From Burkholderiales bacterium (GTDB lineage Bacteria; Pseudomonadota; Gammaproteobacteria; Burkholderiales; Burkholderiaceae_F): a stretch of DNA of 51,220 bases. The notes beneath the pieces are model-generated. The model made no database searches, had not been told where the DNA came from, and was given only the letters and a program-made list of their open reading frames with translations. Location: NCBI GenBank assembly GCA_020248785.1, contig JADCGX010000225.1, forward strand, positions 1 to 51,220. Direction: 5' to 3'. Below are positions 23,346 to 31,218 of the stretch, in pieces (within the stretch, counting starts at the first letter, position 1; every line of letters starts with the position of its first letter). A program made the position numbers and the translations under genes.

Positions 23346-24680
23346 CTACTGCGGCTTGCCGCTGTGGACGATTTCCTGCTGGAACTCCGGGTAGCCGACT
23401 TCTGCGTGTTCCGTGAAGTCCAGGCCGCGCTGCTCCTGCAGCGGGGTGGCGCGCAGGCCGATGGCTTTGTCGATCAGCCAGTACATCGCGAGGGCCAACG
23501 GGAAAGCCCAGACGCCGGCGGCGACGACACCGAGCAACTGCACCCCCACCTGATCCAGGCTGAACAGTGCCTTCGCATTGAAGAGTCCGGCGGCGATCGT
23601 GCCCCAGATGCCGCCGACCAGGTGTACGGCGACCGCGCCCACCACGTCGTCGATGCGGATCTGGACCAGCAGCGCCTCGGCGACGCTGACGAGGATGCCG
23701 GCGACGAATCCGGTGAGCAGGGCAAAGCCCGGCGTCATCACATGGCAGCCGGCGGTGACGCTGACCAGCCCGGCGACGCTGCCGTTCAGGACCACGGTCA
23801 GCAGGATCTTGTTGCGGAAGAAGGCCATCGCCGCGATTGCGCCGAGCGCGCCGGCGGTTCCGCCCAGATGCGTGTTGACCACGACCTGGCCGAGCGAGAT
23901 GTCCGTGCCGCCCGGCAGCAGCGCGACCGACCCGCCGTTGAACCCGAACCAGCCGAGCCACAGGATCAGGGCGCCGAGCGTGGCCGACGACAGGTTGTGA
24001 CCGGGAATGTTGCGCGGCGTGCCGTCCGGCGCGTAGCGGCCGAGCCTTGGCTTGATGACAATCAGAGCAGCCAGCGCGCACCAGCCGCCGATCGAGTGCA
24101 CGACGGTGGACCCGGCGAAGTCGATAAAGCCCATGTTGGCCAGCCAGCCGCTGCCGCCGTGCCAGCCGCCCCAGACCCAGGAGCCGTAGACGGGATAGAT
24201 GAGGCCGGCGATGCCCATCGAGCCGATGATGTAGGCCTTGAAGTGGGCGCGCTCGGCGATCGCGCCGCTGACGATGGTCGCCGCCGTTGCGGCGAACATC
24301 ATCTGATAGAAGAAGAAGGCGAAGCCGCTGCCACCGAGGCCCAGCAGGAAGAAGTCGCTGGTGCCGAACCAGCCGCTCGGATTGAAGCCGAACAGAAGGC
24401 CGTAGCCGACCGCCCAGAACACCGTGGCGCCGAAGCACATGTCCAGGAAGTTCTTCATCAGCACGTTCACGTTGTTCTTGGCGCGCGACAGCCCGCTTTC
24501 AAGAAAGGCGAACCCGGCCTGCATGAAGAACACGAGCGAGCCGGCCAGGCACAGAACGACGACATCGATCAGGGCCAGTTCGCGGCCCGGCTGCGGACCG
24601 CTGGCGGCGCCGCTGGCCGCCAGAGCGGTTTCGGCCGCCATGAGTACGGCCGCCGCGAGCAGTGCGTGAAACTTGCGCAT
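23346..24680 (-). CDS. amtB: Ammonium transporter AmtB
   Basis: From ATG 24680, preceded by GAGGAAG, the protein is 444 residues. It has a cleavable signal peptide (AETALAASG) and 11 membrane helices, the standard Amt layout. Hallmarks are FFMQAGFAFLESGLSRAKNN, the pore twin histidines in GFIDFAGSTVVHSIGG and VAVHLVGGIWGT, and LGWFGFNGGS. It carries NH4+/NH3 across the inner membrane and is normally gated by the PII protein GlnK, whose gene is not here. A hairpin (24698-24713) lies in its 5' leader. It is followed by an unknown gene in the same operon. Confidence 0.97.
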   Translation of the reverse strand: MRKFHALLAAAVLMAAETALAASGAASGPQPGRELALIDVVVLCLAGSLVFFMQAGFAFLESGLSRAKNNVNVLMKNFLDMCFGATVFWAVGYGLLFGFNPSGWFGTSDFFLLGLGGSGFAFFFYQMMFAATAATIVSGAIAERAHFKAYIIGSMGIAGLIYPVYGSWVWGGWHGGSGWLANMGFIDFAGSTVVHSIGGWCALAALIVIKPRLGRYAPDGTPRNIPGHNLSSATLGALILWLGWFGFNGGSVALLPGGTDISLGQVVVNTHLGGTAGALGAIAAMAFFRNKILLTVVLNGSVAGLVSVTAGCHVMTPGFALLTGFVAGILVSVAEALLVQIRIDDVVGAVAVHLVGGIWGTIAAGLFNAKALFSLDQVGVQLLGVVAAGVWAFPLALAMYWLIDKAIGLRATPLQEQRGLDFTEHAEVGYPEFQQEIVHSGKPQ

Positions 24681-25091
24681 GATCTTCCTCGTTCTGTTGT
24701 CGCCAGGGCGACAGCGTCTCGGCGCCGCCCGCGCTGTGTACCACTTCGGCACCGATAACGGTTCCGGCAGCCTCGGACTATCAACTCCATCGATATCAGC
24801 GTCAAGAACCTGGCGGGCGTCGTGCGCAGCGCTCGCCGGAGCCTTCCTGACTAGATTATTGAGGGGTTGGATGCGTTTGAGTACTGAAGAATCGACTGGC
24901 TAGACCGCGCCAATTCGGTCGAAGGCTAGACCGCAAGACCGGGGCCACGGGGCGCGCGCACCGCGGGTCGGGCAGGCGGCAGGCCGTGGCGGTGACGGCG
25001 CCGATCGCACGGCCGAGGGTCCCGCCGCGCGCCGTTGCAGCGCTGCAAGACTCAGTCGCAGGCGGACCGCGCGGGTCGGTCGAAGTACCGC
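24681..25091. other. Non-coding stretch upstream of amtB
   Basis: There is no gene. It contains the amtB leader with a perfect 7-bp hairpin, TGTCGCC/GGCGACA (24698-24713), 18-33 bp before the start codon, and must hold the amtB promoter. I looked for a sigma-54 site (expected for nitrogen genes) on the minus strand and saw no convincing TGGCAC-N5-TTGC. Confidence 0.55.
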
Positions 25092-25587
25092 TTACCCTTC
25101 CAGCAGGACCCGGGTGGCCGGCGCCGGCGCGCCGCGCTCATCGACCAGCAGCCGGCGGAAGTATGCCTGGAACTCCGGGTCCTCGCCGACCAGCAGCAGC
25201 GACTCGGCGCTGGCGTAGAAGTCGTCGCGCTGGATCCACTCGCGCATGAAGTCCTCCCACACCGCCAAGCGGCGTCCCTGCGCCTTGTTCATGCGCGGCT
25301 GCCAGGCGGTCAGATAGGCGCGCTCGAACAGCGACATCAAGCGACATCAGCATGTCGAAGATCACCCGCATGCGCTCACGCTGCTCCGTGGTAAGGTCGG
25401 GCGCGGCGGTGCTGGTGAACAGGTGCAGGTCGGGGTGCTCCAGCACCACCTTGAGAAAGTCGGTGTAGGCGTTGGCGAGCAGATGGTAGACCTCGGCCTC
25501 TTCGTTGGCGCGCTCCTTGCGCTGCTCGAAGAAGAAGATGGCAATGGCCATCGGCAGGCCGATCACGGCGACGACGTAGCTCGCCAG
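25092..25587 (-). pseudogene. Frameshifted paralogue of the 21.3-kb gene
   Basis: It matches the intact gene at 21273-21776 block by block: LASYVVAVIGLPMAIAIFFF, EQRKERANEEAEVYHLLANA, then FERAYLTAWQ and WAVWEDFMREW-like sequence. The frame breaks where a 10-bp tandem duplication (25331-25340 repeated at 25341-25350, GCGACATCA) was gained. There is also no start codon in frame at the homologous N-terminus. The product cannot be made as one protein. Confidence 0.88.
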
Positions 25588-25771
25588 TCTGGAGCCGTCA
25601 TTCCCGGGGCACGGGCCGGTGTTCAGCGGTTACCGTCCCCGGCGGTCTGATGTTGAATTGCGGGAACCGGCCACAAGCGGACGGCCGCGGCGAGCGGCTT
25701 CGGCGTATTGGAACTACCGGCCTCGCGTCGTGGGCAAGAGGGCCGGGTTGAGTCGGGCTTCTTGTAGTTCG

Positions 25772-25789
25772 AGTACAGAAATCTGTACT
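25772..25789. promoter_or_regulatory. Perfect palindrome upstream of the VapBC operon, probable autoregulatory operator
   Basis: AGTACAGAAATCTGTACT is a perfect 8-bp inverted repeat with a 2-bp spacer, ending 8 bp before the antitoxin start. Type II antitoxins of this kind bind such palindromes to repress their own operon. The position would block the ribosome site or early promoter. Confidence 0.65.
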
Positions 25790-25797
25790 ATGAGAGC

Positions 25798-26043
25798 ATG
25801 AAGACAACCCTCAACCTGAACGATCAACTGCTGGCCGATGCCAAGGCGCTTGCGGCCCAACAGCGAACGAGCCTGACGCGATTGATCGAGGAAGGGCTTC
25901 AGTTGCGCCTTCGCGCGAAGGCGAGCGCTGCTGCACACGGCAGGGTTCGCCTGCCTGTGTTCAAGGGTCGCGGCGGTCTGGTCAAGGGCGTGAACCCCCT
26001 GAGCAACAAGGCGCTTCTCGAGGCCCTCGACGATGACGCCTGA
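25798..26043 (+). CDS. VapB-type antitoxin (ribbon-helix-helix-like)
   Basis: The 81-residue protein begins MKTTLNLNDQLLADAKALAA, the usual beta-strand/helix opening of DUF2191/VapB-like antitoxins that bind DNA as dimers. The C-terminal part (VRLPVFKGRGGLVKGVNP) is the disordered toxin-wrapping tail. It overlaps the toxin start by 11 bp, so synthesis is coupled. A palindrome directly upstream is the likely operator. Confidence 0.85.
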   Translation: MKTTLNLNDQLLADAKALAAQQRTSLTRLIEEGLQLRLRAKASAAAHGRVRLPVFKGRGGLVKGVNPLSNKALLEALDDDA

Positions 26044-26470
26044 TGTCAATGTGTTGGTCGCGGCTTCGCGCAGCGACCACCCGCACCATGGTGTCGCACG
26101 CGACTGGCTCGAGAAATCGATCAGCGCCGCCCGTGCAGGGGCATCCTTCACCCTGATGCCGATGGTGCTTGCCAGTTTCCTGCGGCTGGTTACCAGCCCG
26201 AAGATCTTCCGGCAGGCCACCCCGGTCGGTGATGCGGTGGCGTTCGTCGACGCGCTTCTGGCTGCGCCCGGGGTGCAGCTTGCGGCCTTGGGCCCGGAGT
26301 GGTCGCGGTTGCGGGAGCTGTGCCTCGCCAAGCGGCTCGGCGGCAACGATCTGCCCGATGCCTGGTTGTCGGCAGCCGTGGTGCACCTGGGTGAGCACCT
26401 CGTGAGCTTCGATCGCGACTTCAGGAGGCTGCTCGGGCGCGGTCAGTTCACGTTACTGGCACCCGCGTAA
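26033..26470 (+). CDS. VapC-type PIN-domain toxin
   Basis: The 145-residue protein opens with the PIN motif TPDVNVLVAASRSDHPHH (Asp4). Later acidic positions lie in LGGNDLPDAWLSAAVV and SFDRDFRRL, as expected of a Mg-dependent RNase. The second conserved acidic residue, usually in the block here written MVLASFLRLVTSP, is not obvious, so activity should not be assumed. PIN toxins of this TA type cleave tRNA or rRNA. It pairs with the overlapping antitoxin. Confidence 0.88.
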   Translation: MTPDVNVLVAASRSDHPHHGVARDWLEKSISAARAGASFTLMPMVLASFLRLVTSPKIFRQATPVGDAVAFVDALLAAPGVQLAALGPEWSRLRELCLAKRLGGNDLPDAWLSAAVVHLGEHLVSFDRDFRRLLGRGQFTLLAPA

Positions 26471-26657
26471 AGAGGCCGCTTCGGGGCATGCAGGCGAGGC
26501 GACCAGTCGTCGCCGGCTGATGCCCAATGACACGGACCGGTCAACCGCGGTCATTGCGGTCAGTCTGCTTCGACGCCGCTCGCACGGCTTGTTGCCGCTT
26601 CTGGAGTCTGCGGCCGTGCAATGGCTAAAATGGCTACTTAATGAAGGAATCACCGCC

Positions 26658-26927
26658 ATGCGTGTATCCGCGACCGAAGCCAAGAACCGTTTTGGCAGCC
26701 TGTGCGCCCATGCCAAACGCGAACCGGTGTTCGTGGAGAAGGCCGGGCAGATCGACTCGGTGATCCTTTCGGCCGAGCACTACCAGGCGCTGCAGGCCAA
26801 CCAGGACAAAGCAGCGCGCGCCGCGCGCAAGAAGGCATTTGAAGCCGAGTTCGGTGACTGGATCGCGTCGCAGAACGCCCGCTTCGAAGCGCTTGGCATT
26901 CCGGGCGCCGACTTGCGACCCTGGTGA
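26658..26927 (+). CDS. Phd/YefM-type antitoxin, partner of CcdB
   Basis: From ATG 26658 the protein is 89 residues. The opening MRVSATEAKNRFGSLCAHAK is the Phd/YefM N-terminal DNA-binding fold; VFVEKAGQIDSVILSAEHYQ follows the family pattern. The C-terminal half is charged and probably wraps the toxin. It ends 7 bp before a CcdB gene. This is unusual, because CcdB normally pairs with a CcdA (ribbon-helix-helix) antitoxin. Confidence 0.85.
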   Translation: MRVSATEAKNRFGSLCAHAKREPVFVEKAGQIDSVILSAEHYQALQANQDKAARAARKKAFEAEFGDWIASQNARFEALGIPGADLRPW

Positions 26928-26934
26928 GTCGTTG

Positions 26935-27249
26935 ATGGCGCAGTACGACGTCTACTCCAACCCAAGTAACAGCGCGGCCAGCGGCATCCCTTATGTGGTC
27001 GTGGTCCAGAGCGACCTGCTCGATGCGCTTGCTACGCGGTTGACCATACCGTTGTCCGAGTTCGATGCTGCGGCCAAGGTGCCGACCGCGCTGTGTCCTG
27101 TCATCGTCGTCAAGGGACAGCGGTTGCACGCTCTGGCGCACTATGCCGCGCCGTTGCCCGCCAAGCTGTTGCGGCGACCGGTCGACAACGTGGCTGCGCA
27201 ATCCAGCGCGCTGGTGTCATCCATCGACGCTGTGTTGTCGGGCCTCTAG
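26935..27249 (+). CDS. CcdB-family gyrase-targeting toxin
   Basis: The 104-residue protein aligns over its whole length with F-plasmid CcdB (101 aa): QYDVYSNP, YVVVVQSDLLD, RLTIPL, LCPVIVVKGQ and the C-terminal helix VSSIDAVLSGL. CcdB poisons DNA gyrase by its C-terminal helix. In F CcdB this ends Trp-Gly-Ile; here it ends Ser-Gly-Leu, so the key Trp is missing and toxicity is uncertain. Its TAG stop is the CTAG where family C copy 2 begins. Confidence 0.88.
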   Translation: MAQYDVYSNPSNSAASGIPYVVVVQSDLLDALATRLTIPLSEFDAAAKVPTALCPVIVVKGQRLHALAHYAAPLPAKLLRRPVDNVAAQSSALVSSIDAVLSGL

Positions 27250-27494
27250 CCCGGATGTTTCATCAGGGACGCGGGATTTGCGCGGATGCGCGCACGAGCC
27301 GGATAGCGCGAGAGGGGCGCAGCCGATGCCCGCAGGCATCGGCGAACGCTCGAGCGAGATGGTCGCCCGGGCGCCGCGCAAACCCGCGTAGCCCCGGCCG
27401 TCCAAAGTGGCTTGGGCCAAGTGCAGGGTGCCGCCGCAGCCTACGGAGGCAGATCGTGGATGCACGGGGCGACCTGGTGAAGTTGCCAGGCTAA
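27246..27494 (+). mobile_element. MITE-like element, family C, copy 2 (about 249 bp)
   Basis: It begins with the same CTAGCCCGGATGTTTCATCA as copy 1 and shares its body up to about 27410, including the hairpin at 27322-27343. The right end (27476-27494) is a weaker inverted match (12 of 19). It starts on the ccdB stop codon and has no coding sequence. Confidence 0.75.
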
Positions 27495-27520
27495 CAGAAG
27501 CGCGGCGGCGGCCGCCCCGC

Positions 27521-28222
27521 TCACGGCGCGATGACGGGCGCAGGCAGCTCCGCGGACGAGCTCAGCACGTCGACGACGGGCAGTGCCCGCGCGGCGGTCC
27601 ACAGCGTGGGCACGGCCATCACGGTGATGAAGCAACTGGCGACCATGCGGATCGCCGCCTCGCGCGCCAGCACGCGCCGCCGCAGGGCCGGCCGTGCCAT
27701 GACCCACGCCAGCAGCAGCCACCAGGCGCCCGCCATGACCGCTATGCCGCCGAGCACGCCCAGGGCGGACACCGGTGCGGCACCGCCGCTCTGGCGCAGT
27801 GCCACCAGCGATGCGGCGAAGAAGGTGGCGGTCAGCGGGTTGCTGGCCGCGGTGCAGTAGCCGGCAAGAAAGCGTTGCAGGCCCTCGCCCTCGGCGCGCC
27901 GCGGCGCCGCCGTCGCCGTGGCATCTGGCCCGGTGCGCTTGCGTGCAATCGACCAGGCCAGACCGAGCAGCAGCAGGCCGGCGAGAAGGCGCAGCGTCGG
28001 TGAGCCGGTGTCGGTGCCCAGCACATCGCTGGCCGACAGCACGGCCGCGGCGAGGGACACGGCACCGAACTGGATCCCGAACAGCATCGGCAGCGCGCCG
28101 CGCAAGCCTTCGGTGGCGGCAAGGCAGCCGATCGCGATCATGTTGGGACCGGGCGCAAGCAGCACCAGCAGGTAGCCGAACAGGAAGCCCATCAGGCCCG
28201 GGGCGGGCAGTTCGCTCAGCAT
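27521..28222 (-). CDS. LysE/RhtB-family amino-acid exporter
   Basis: The 233-residue protein has six predicted membrane helices. The LysE hallmark GYLLVLLAPGPNMIAIGCLA is at the N-terminus and the conserved FLAGYCTAASNPLTATFFAA is in the third helix region. The family exports amino acids or similar small metabolites by proton exchange; the substrate here is unknown. It stands alone, with the Ig-domain lipoprotein gene upstream on the same strand after a 178-bp gap. Confidence 0.9.
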   Translation of the reverse strand: MLSELPAPGLMGFLFGYLLVLLAPGPNMIAIGCLAATEGLRGALPMLFGIQFGAVSLAAAVLSASDVLGTDTGSPTLRLLAGLLLLGLAWSIARKRTGPDATATAAPRRAEGEGLQRFLAGYCTAASNPLTATFFAASLVALRQSGGAAPVSALGVLGGIAVMAGAWWLLLAWVMARPALRRRVLAREAAIRMVASCFITVMAVPTLWTAARALPVVDVLSSSAELPAPVIAP

Positions 28223-28400
28223 GGCCGTTCCGGGTACCTTGCCGACCGCGTCTGCTCTGCCGCGCCGCGGCGCGTGACCGTAAGGTCGCTCTTCATATGG
28301 CAGGCCCGCGCCGGACGCCGCCGGGGCGCGCCGGCGAGCACGCGAGCGGGGGCAGGCGCCGGGCGCCGGGACGCGGCTGCGGTGCGGGCTCGGTCATGCG

Positions 28401-28907
28401 TCAGTCCCAGGGGGCGCGCCAGCCAAACCGCTCGACGGCCAGATGCGCCGCGGGCGAAAGCAGGCGGCCGGCGCTGTTGCTGACCTCGACCTGATAGTGC
28501 GCGCCATCGTCGGCGCGTTGTGCGGCGTCGATGCGCAGGAGCGGGCCGCGGGCGCCCGCAATGGTCGCCCCGTCGCGCAGCCACTGGTACTGCAGCGGCG
28601 CCGTGCCCACGGCCTCGACGCTGAACAGCACGCTGTCGCCCTCGCGCACCAGCATCGACTGCGGCGGCTGCAAGAGTTGCGGCGCCATCTCGGCCAGGCC
28701 GTCGGGCGCCACGCTGACGCCGGCCAGTCCACGGCCAGCCGCGGCCCCGACCAGCCGCCCCGCCACCGGGCCCGCCACTGCCTGCACCGCGGTGCCATGG
28801 GGGTCGGCCGAGCGGCTGCCGCAGGCGACCAGGACTGCAGCCAGCAAGGCGAGCGGGGCCGCGCGGCGCACCCGCGGCCAGTTCGGGACAGGTCGGCGGC
28901 GGGCCAC
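28401..28907 (-). CDS. Lipoprotein with one immunoglobulin-like domain
   Basis: The signal region ends in a lipobox LVAC (Cys29), so the protein should be lipid-anchored. Residues about 75-160 form an Ig (I-set-like) domain with QSMLVREGDSVLFSVEAVG, the core Trp in LQYQWLRDGATI and the Tyr corner DDGAHYQVEVSNSAG. Such domains mediate adhesion or protein contacts. Its start lies 3 bp after the stop of the membrane protein gene at 28911, so the two are one operon. The total length of 168 residues leaves little besides the Ig domain. Confidence 0.82.
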   Translation of the reverse strand: MARRRPVPNWPRVRRAAPLALLAAVLVACGSRSADPHGTAVQAVAGPVAGRLVGAAAGRGLAGVSVAPDGLAEMAPQLLQPPQSMLVREGDSVLFSVEAVGTAPLQYQWLRDGATIAGARGPLLRIDAAQRADDGAHYQVEVSNSAGRLLSPAAHLAVERFGWRAPWD

Positions 28908-28910
28908 GGT

Positions 28911-29750
28911 TCAGTGCTCCGCCCGCTGTTCGACGAGGACGACCTCGGCCGGGACGCGCCGCTCGATCGAGCGCAGCACCTGGGCGGTGACCAGCGTGGC
29001 CAGGCAGCCGATAGCCGTGGCGAGCAGCACGGCGGCGATCACGCCCGTGGGTGCCAGCAGCGCGCCAAACAGCGCGGCAAAGCCGCTGCGGCCGATCAGG
29101 CCCGCCGCATAGCCGCGCAGGAAACGCGCCACCGCGCCGTCGCTGCGTGACGGCGCGGTGACATGCAGGTTGATGGCCACCGCCGCGGCGATCAGCGGCG
29201 GCGAGGCCAGCACGCCGGCCCAGAAGGGCCCGACCTGGGGTGCGGCCAGCGCCGTGACGCCGCTCACCAGGCCGGACACGCCGGCGGTGATCCACAGCTC
29301 CAGCGCCCGGCGGCGCGACGGCTGGGCGACGATGTCGCGGCGGGCCGAGGTGGCCGGGATCAAGGCCACACACAGCACGCACACGGTCATCACGGCACAC
29401 AGCAGCGGCAGCGGGCTGCCCGGCGCGCTCGACCAGCCGACCAGCAGCGGCAGCGGCGCGAGGCTCGCCATACAGGCCGCCAGCACTGCCACCACCGGCC
29501 CGAAGCGCCGGCTGGCGCGCTCGTAGCCGACGGCAAACAGCCCGCACAGCGCGCTGGCGGCCACGCTGCCCAGCGCAGCCTCCACGGCAAAGTCGGTGCC
29601 GTGGTCCAGCGCCAGCCAGACGAGTGCCGGCCCGGTTACGGTCGGCAGGCCGGCCAGGATGCCTGCAAGACGGCGTCCGAACAGTTGGGCAACCGCGAGT
29701 AGCAGCGCCACCGTCGTGGCGGTCAGCACCGCCTTGTAGGCCCAGTCCAT
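28911..29750 (-). CDS. Polytopic membrane protein, paralogue of the 39-kb gene
   Basis: The 279-residue protein has about nine membrane helices. It opens MDWAYKAVLTATTVALLLAV and has the block GRRLAGILAGLPTVTGPALV. It shares this opening and order of blocks (VGPFWAGVLASPPLI; RFLRGYAAGLIGRSGFA) with the gene at 38959-39753, so the two are paralogues. The family is not one I can name; the weak pseudo-repeat of two halves suggests a transporter. It is followed at once by an Ig-domain lipoprotein gene. Confidence 0.8.
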   Translation of the reverse strand: MDWAYKAVLTATTVALLLAVAQLFGRRLAGILAGLPTVTGPALVWLALDHGTDFAVEAALGSVAASALCGLFAVGYERASRRFGPVVAVLAACMASLAPLPLLVGWSSAPGSPLPLLCAVMTVCVLCVALIPATSARRDIVAQPSRRRALELWITAGVSGLVSGVTALAAPQVGPFWAGVLASPPLIAAAVAINLHVTAPSRSDGAVARFLRGYAAGLIGRSGFAALFGALLAPTGVIAAVLLATAIGCLATLVTAQVLRSIERRVPAEVVLVEQRAEH

Positions 29751-30447
29751 GCAGAGCTCCGTCTTGTTGTGGGGTTTGAAGCGATCGGTCTGACCTCAGT
29801 ACGCAATCCGGCTCGCAGCCCGGACATGCGGATCGCCGGAAAGGACTGTCGCGGCGCACCTCCCACGGATCGCCCACGGATGAGGGCGCCGGCCCCCGTG
29901 AAAATTCGTTGCCCCTGGCGCGGTTGCCGCGTGAAAGTGGCGCCGGCGTGCCGAGTGGTCGTCGCGCGGTTCGATCTGTCGCCTTGCGGCAAGACGCCGG
30001 TGCCGAGGCCCGGCGCGTGTCGCCTACCGGGATTGCCGCAGGGCAGGCCGGGACCGTGCAAGGCGCTGCCCGGTTCAGTTAGGCGAACTGGGTCGGCGTC
30101 CGGACATCGCGGTCGCAAGACGGGGCGGACGCCCGAGTGCGCAGATGACGGGCGCGCGCCGACCGCCCCGGCCGACGTTCGGCGGGCCGCCCGGGCGGCG
30201 CGGCGTGGCTGCGCGCTGGCTTGCCGGCGCGTGAGCGCGCACTTGTGTCATGGCCCGAGTTCGCAGCTCCTCGGCAGCAAAGTGGCGGCCGCGCACCCAC
30301 GGAGCACCCAAGTCACCGGCGTGAAGATTCACGGGGGTCGGGCCGCCGCCGCAGCGCCTGGCGACGGCGCGCAGCCAAAACACACGGCCGGGTGCCAGGC
30401 GGAGCGGCAGGCGGGGCAGGCGCCGGCCGGTGTGACAATCGCCTCCC
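29751..30447. other. 697-bp non-coding stretch between divergent genes
   Basis: The plus-strand open frame across it is arginine/proline-rich with no domain or good start, so I leave it out. It should contain the promoters of the membrane protein (minus) and the ABC importer (plus). A tandem CCCACGGATCG motif at 29862-29881 also occurs near the paralogue. Confidence 0.55.
29862..29881. promoter_or_regulatory. Tandem CCCACGGATCG motif, copy 1
   Basis: Two units of CCCACGGAT spaced by CG lie 112 bp upstream of the membrane protein start. The identical 20-bp sequence occurs inverted at 39971-39990, upstream of the paralogous membrane protein. A shared regulator is a possible explanation. Confidence 0.45.
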
Positions 30448-31218
30448 ATGTCGCTGGCCATCTCGCTCACCACCGTCGACAAGCGCTTCGCCAACGGCGT
30501 GCAAGCGTTGACCCGGATCTCGCTCGACGTTGCCCCCGGCGCCTTTGTCGCGCTGCTGGGCCCATCGGGCTGCGGCAAGACGACGGTGCTGCGCCTCGTC
30601 GCCGGACTGGAGCAGCCGTCGGGCGGCACGCTCGCGCTCGGCGCGGCGCGGCCGACCCTGTCCTATGTCTTTCAGGAACCGACGCTGATGCCGTGGGCCA
30701 GCGTGGCCGACAACGTGGCGCTGCCGCTGCGCATCGCGCGGCTGCCCGCGGCAGAGATCGGCGCGCGCGTGACGCCGGCGCTGGCGGCCGTGGGACTCGA
30801 ACGCTTTGCGGCAAGCTTGCCGGCGGAACTGTCGGGCGGCATGAAAATGCGCGCCTCGATCGCGCGGGCGCTCGTCACGCGGCCCGATGCGCTCTTGATG
30901 GACGAGCCGTTCGCCGCGCTCGACGAGATCACGCGCCAGCGCCTGAACGGCGACCTGCTGGCCCTGTGGCAGGCGCAGCGCTTTACCGCGCTGTTCGTCA
31001 CGCACAGCGTGTTCGAGGCGGTGTTCCTCGCGCAGCGCGTGATCGTGATGAGCCCGCGGCCCGGCAGGATCGTCGCGGACATAGCGGTCGATGCGCCGTA
31101 CCCCCGCGCCAACGACTGGCGGCTCGATGGGCGCTACCAGGCGCTGTGCCGCGCGGCCTCCGCCGCACTGGAGGCGGGGTTTGCCGGCGTGGCGGACACG
31201 ACGACCGCCGCGGCATGA
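30448..31218 (+). CDS. NitT/TauT-type ABC importer, ATP-binding subunit
   Basis: The 256-residue ATPase has Walker A GPSGCGKTT (about 38-46), Q-loop in YVFQEPTLMPW, signature LSGGMKMR (Met in place of the usual Gln), Walker B LLMDEPFAALDE and the H-loop His in LFVTHSVFEAVFLA. The FQEPTLMPW phrase is typical of nitrate/taurine/sulfonate-type (TauB/SsuB) importers. Its stop overlaps the permease start (ATGA), and a binding protein follows, giving a complete importer. Confidence 0.92.
   Translation: MSLAISLTTVDKRFANGVQALTRISLDVAPGAFVALLGPSGCGKTTVLRLVAGLEQPSGGTLALGAARPTLSYVFQEPTLMPWASVADNVALPLRIARLPAAEIGARVTPALAAVGLERFAASLPAELSGGMKMRASIARALVTRPDALLMDEPFAALDEITRQRLNGDLLALWQAQRFTALFVTHSVFEAVFLAQRVIVMSPRPGRIVADIAVDAPYPRANDWRLDGRYQALCRAASAALEAGFAGVADTTTAAA

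Noticed and set aside
22609..24438. 609-codon frame covering the amtB partner and most of amtB
   Set aside because: Only its last about 240 codons look like protein; the rest is an out-of-frame reading of amtB.
29769..30447. Upstream extension of the ABC permease frame into the 697-bp gap
   Set aside because: Low-complexity Arg/Pro/Ala reading across the ATPase gene in another frame; the permease starts at 31215.
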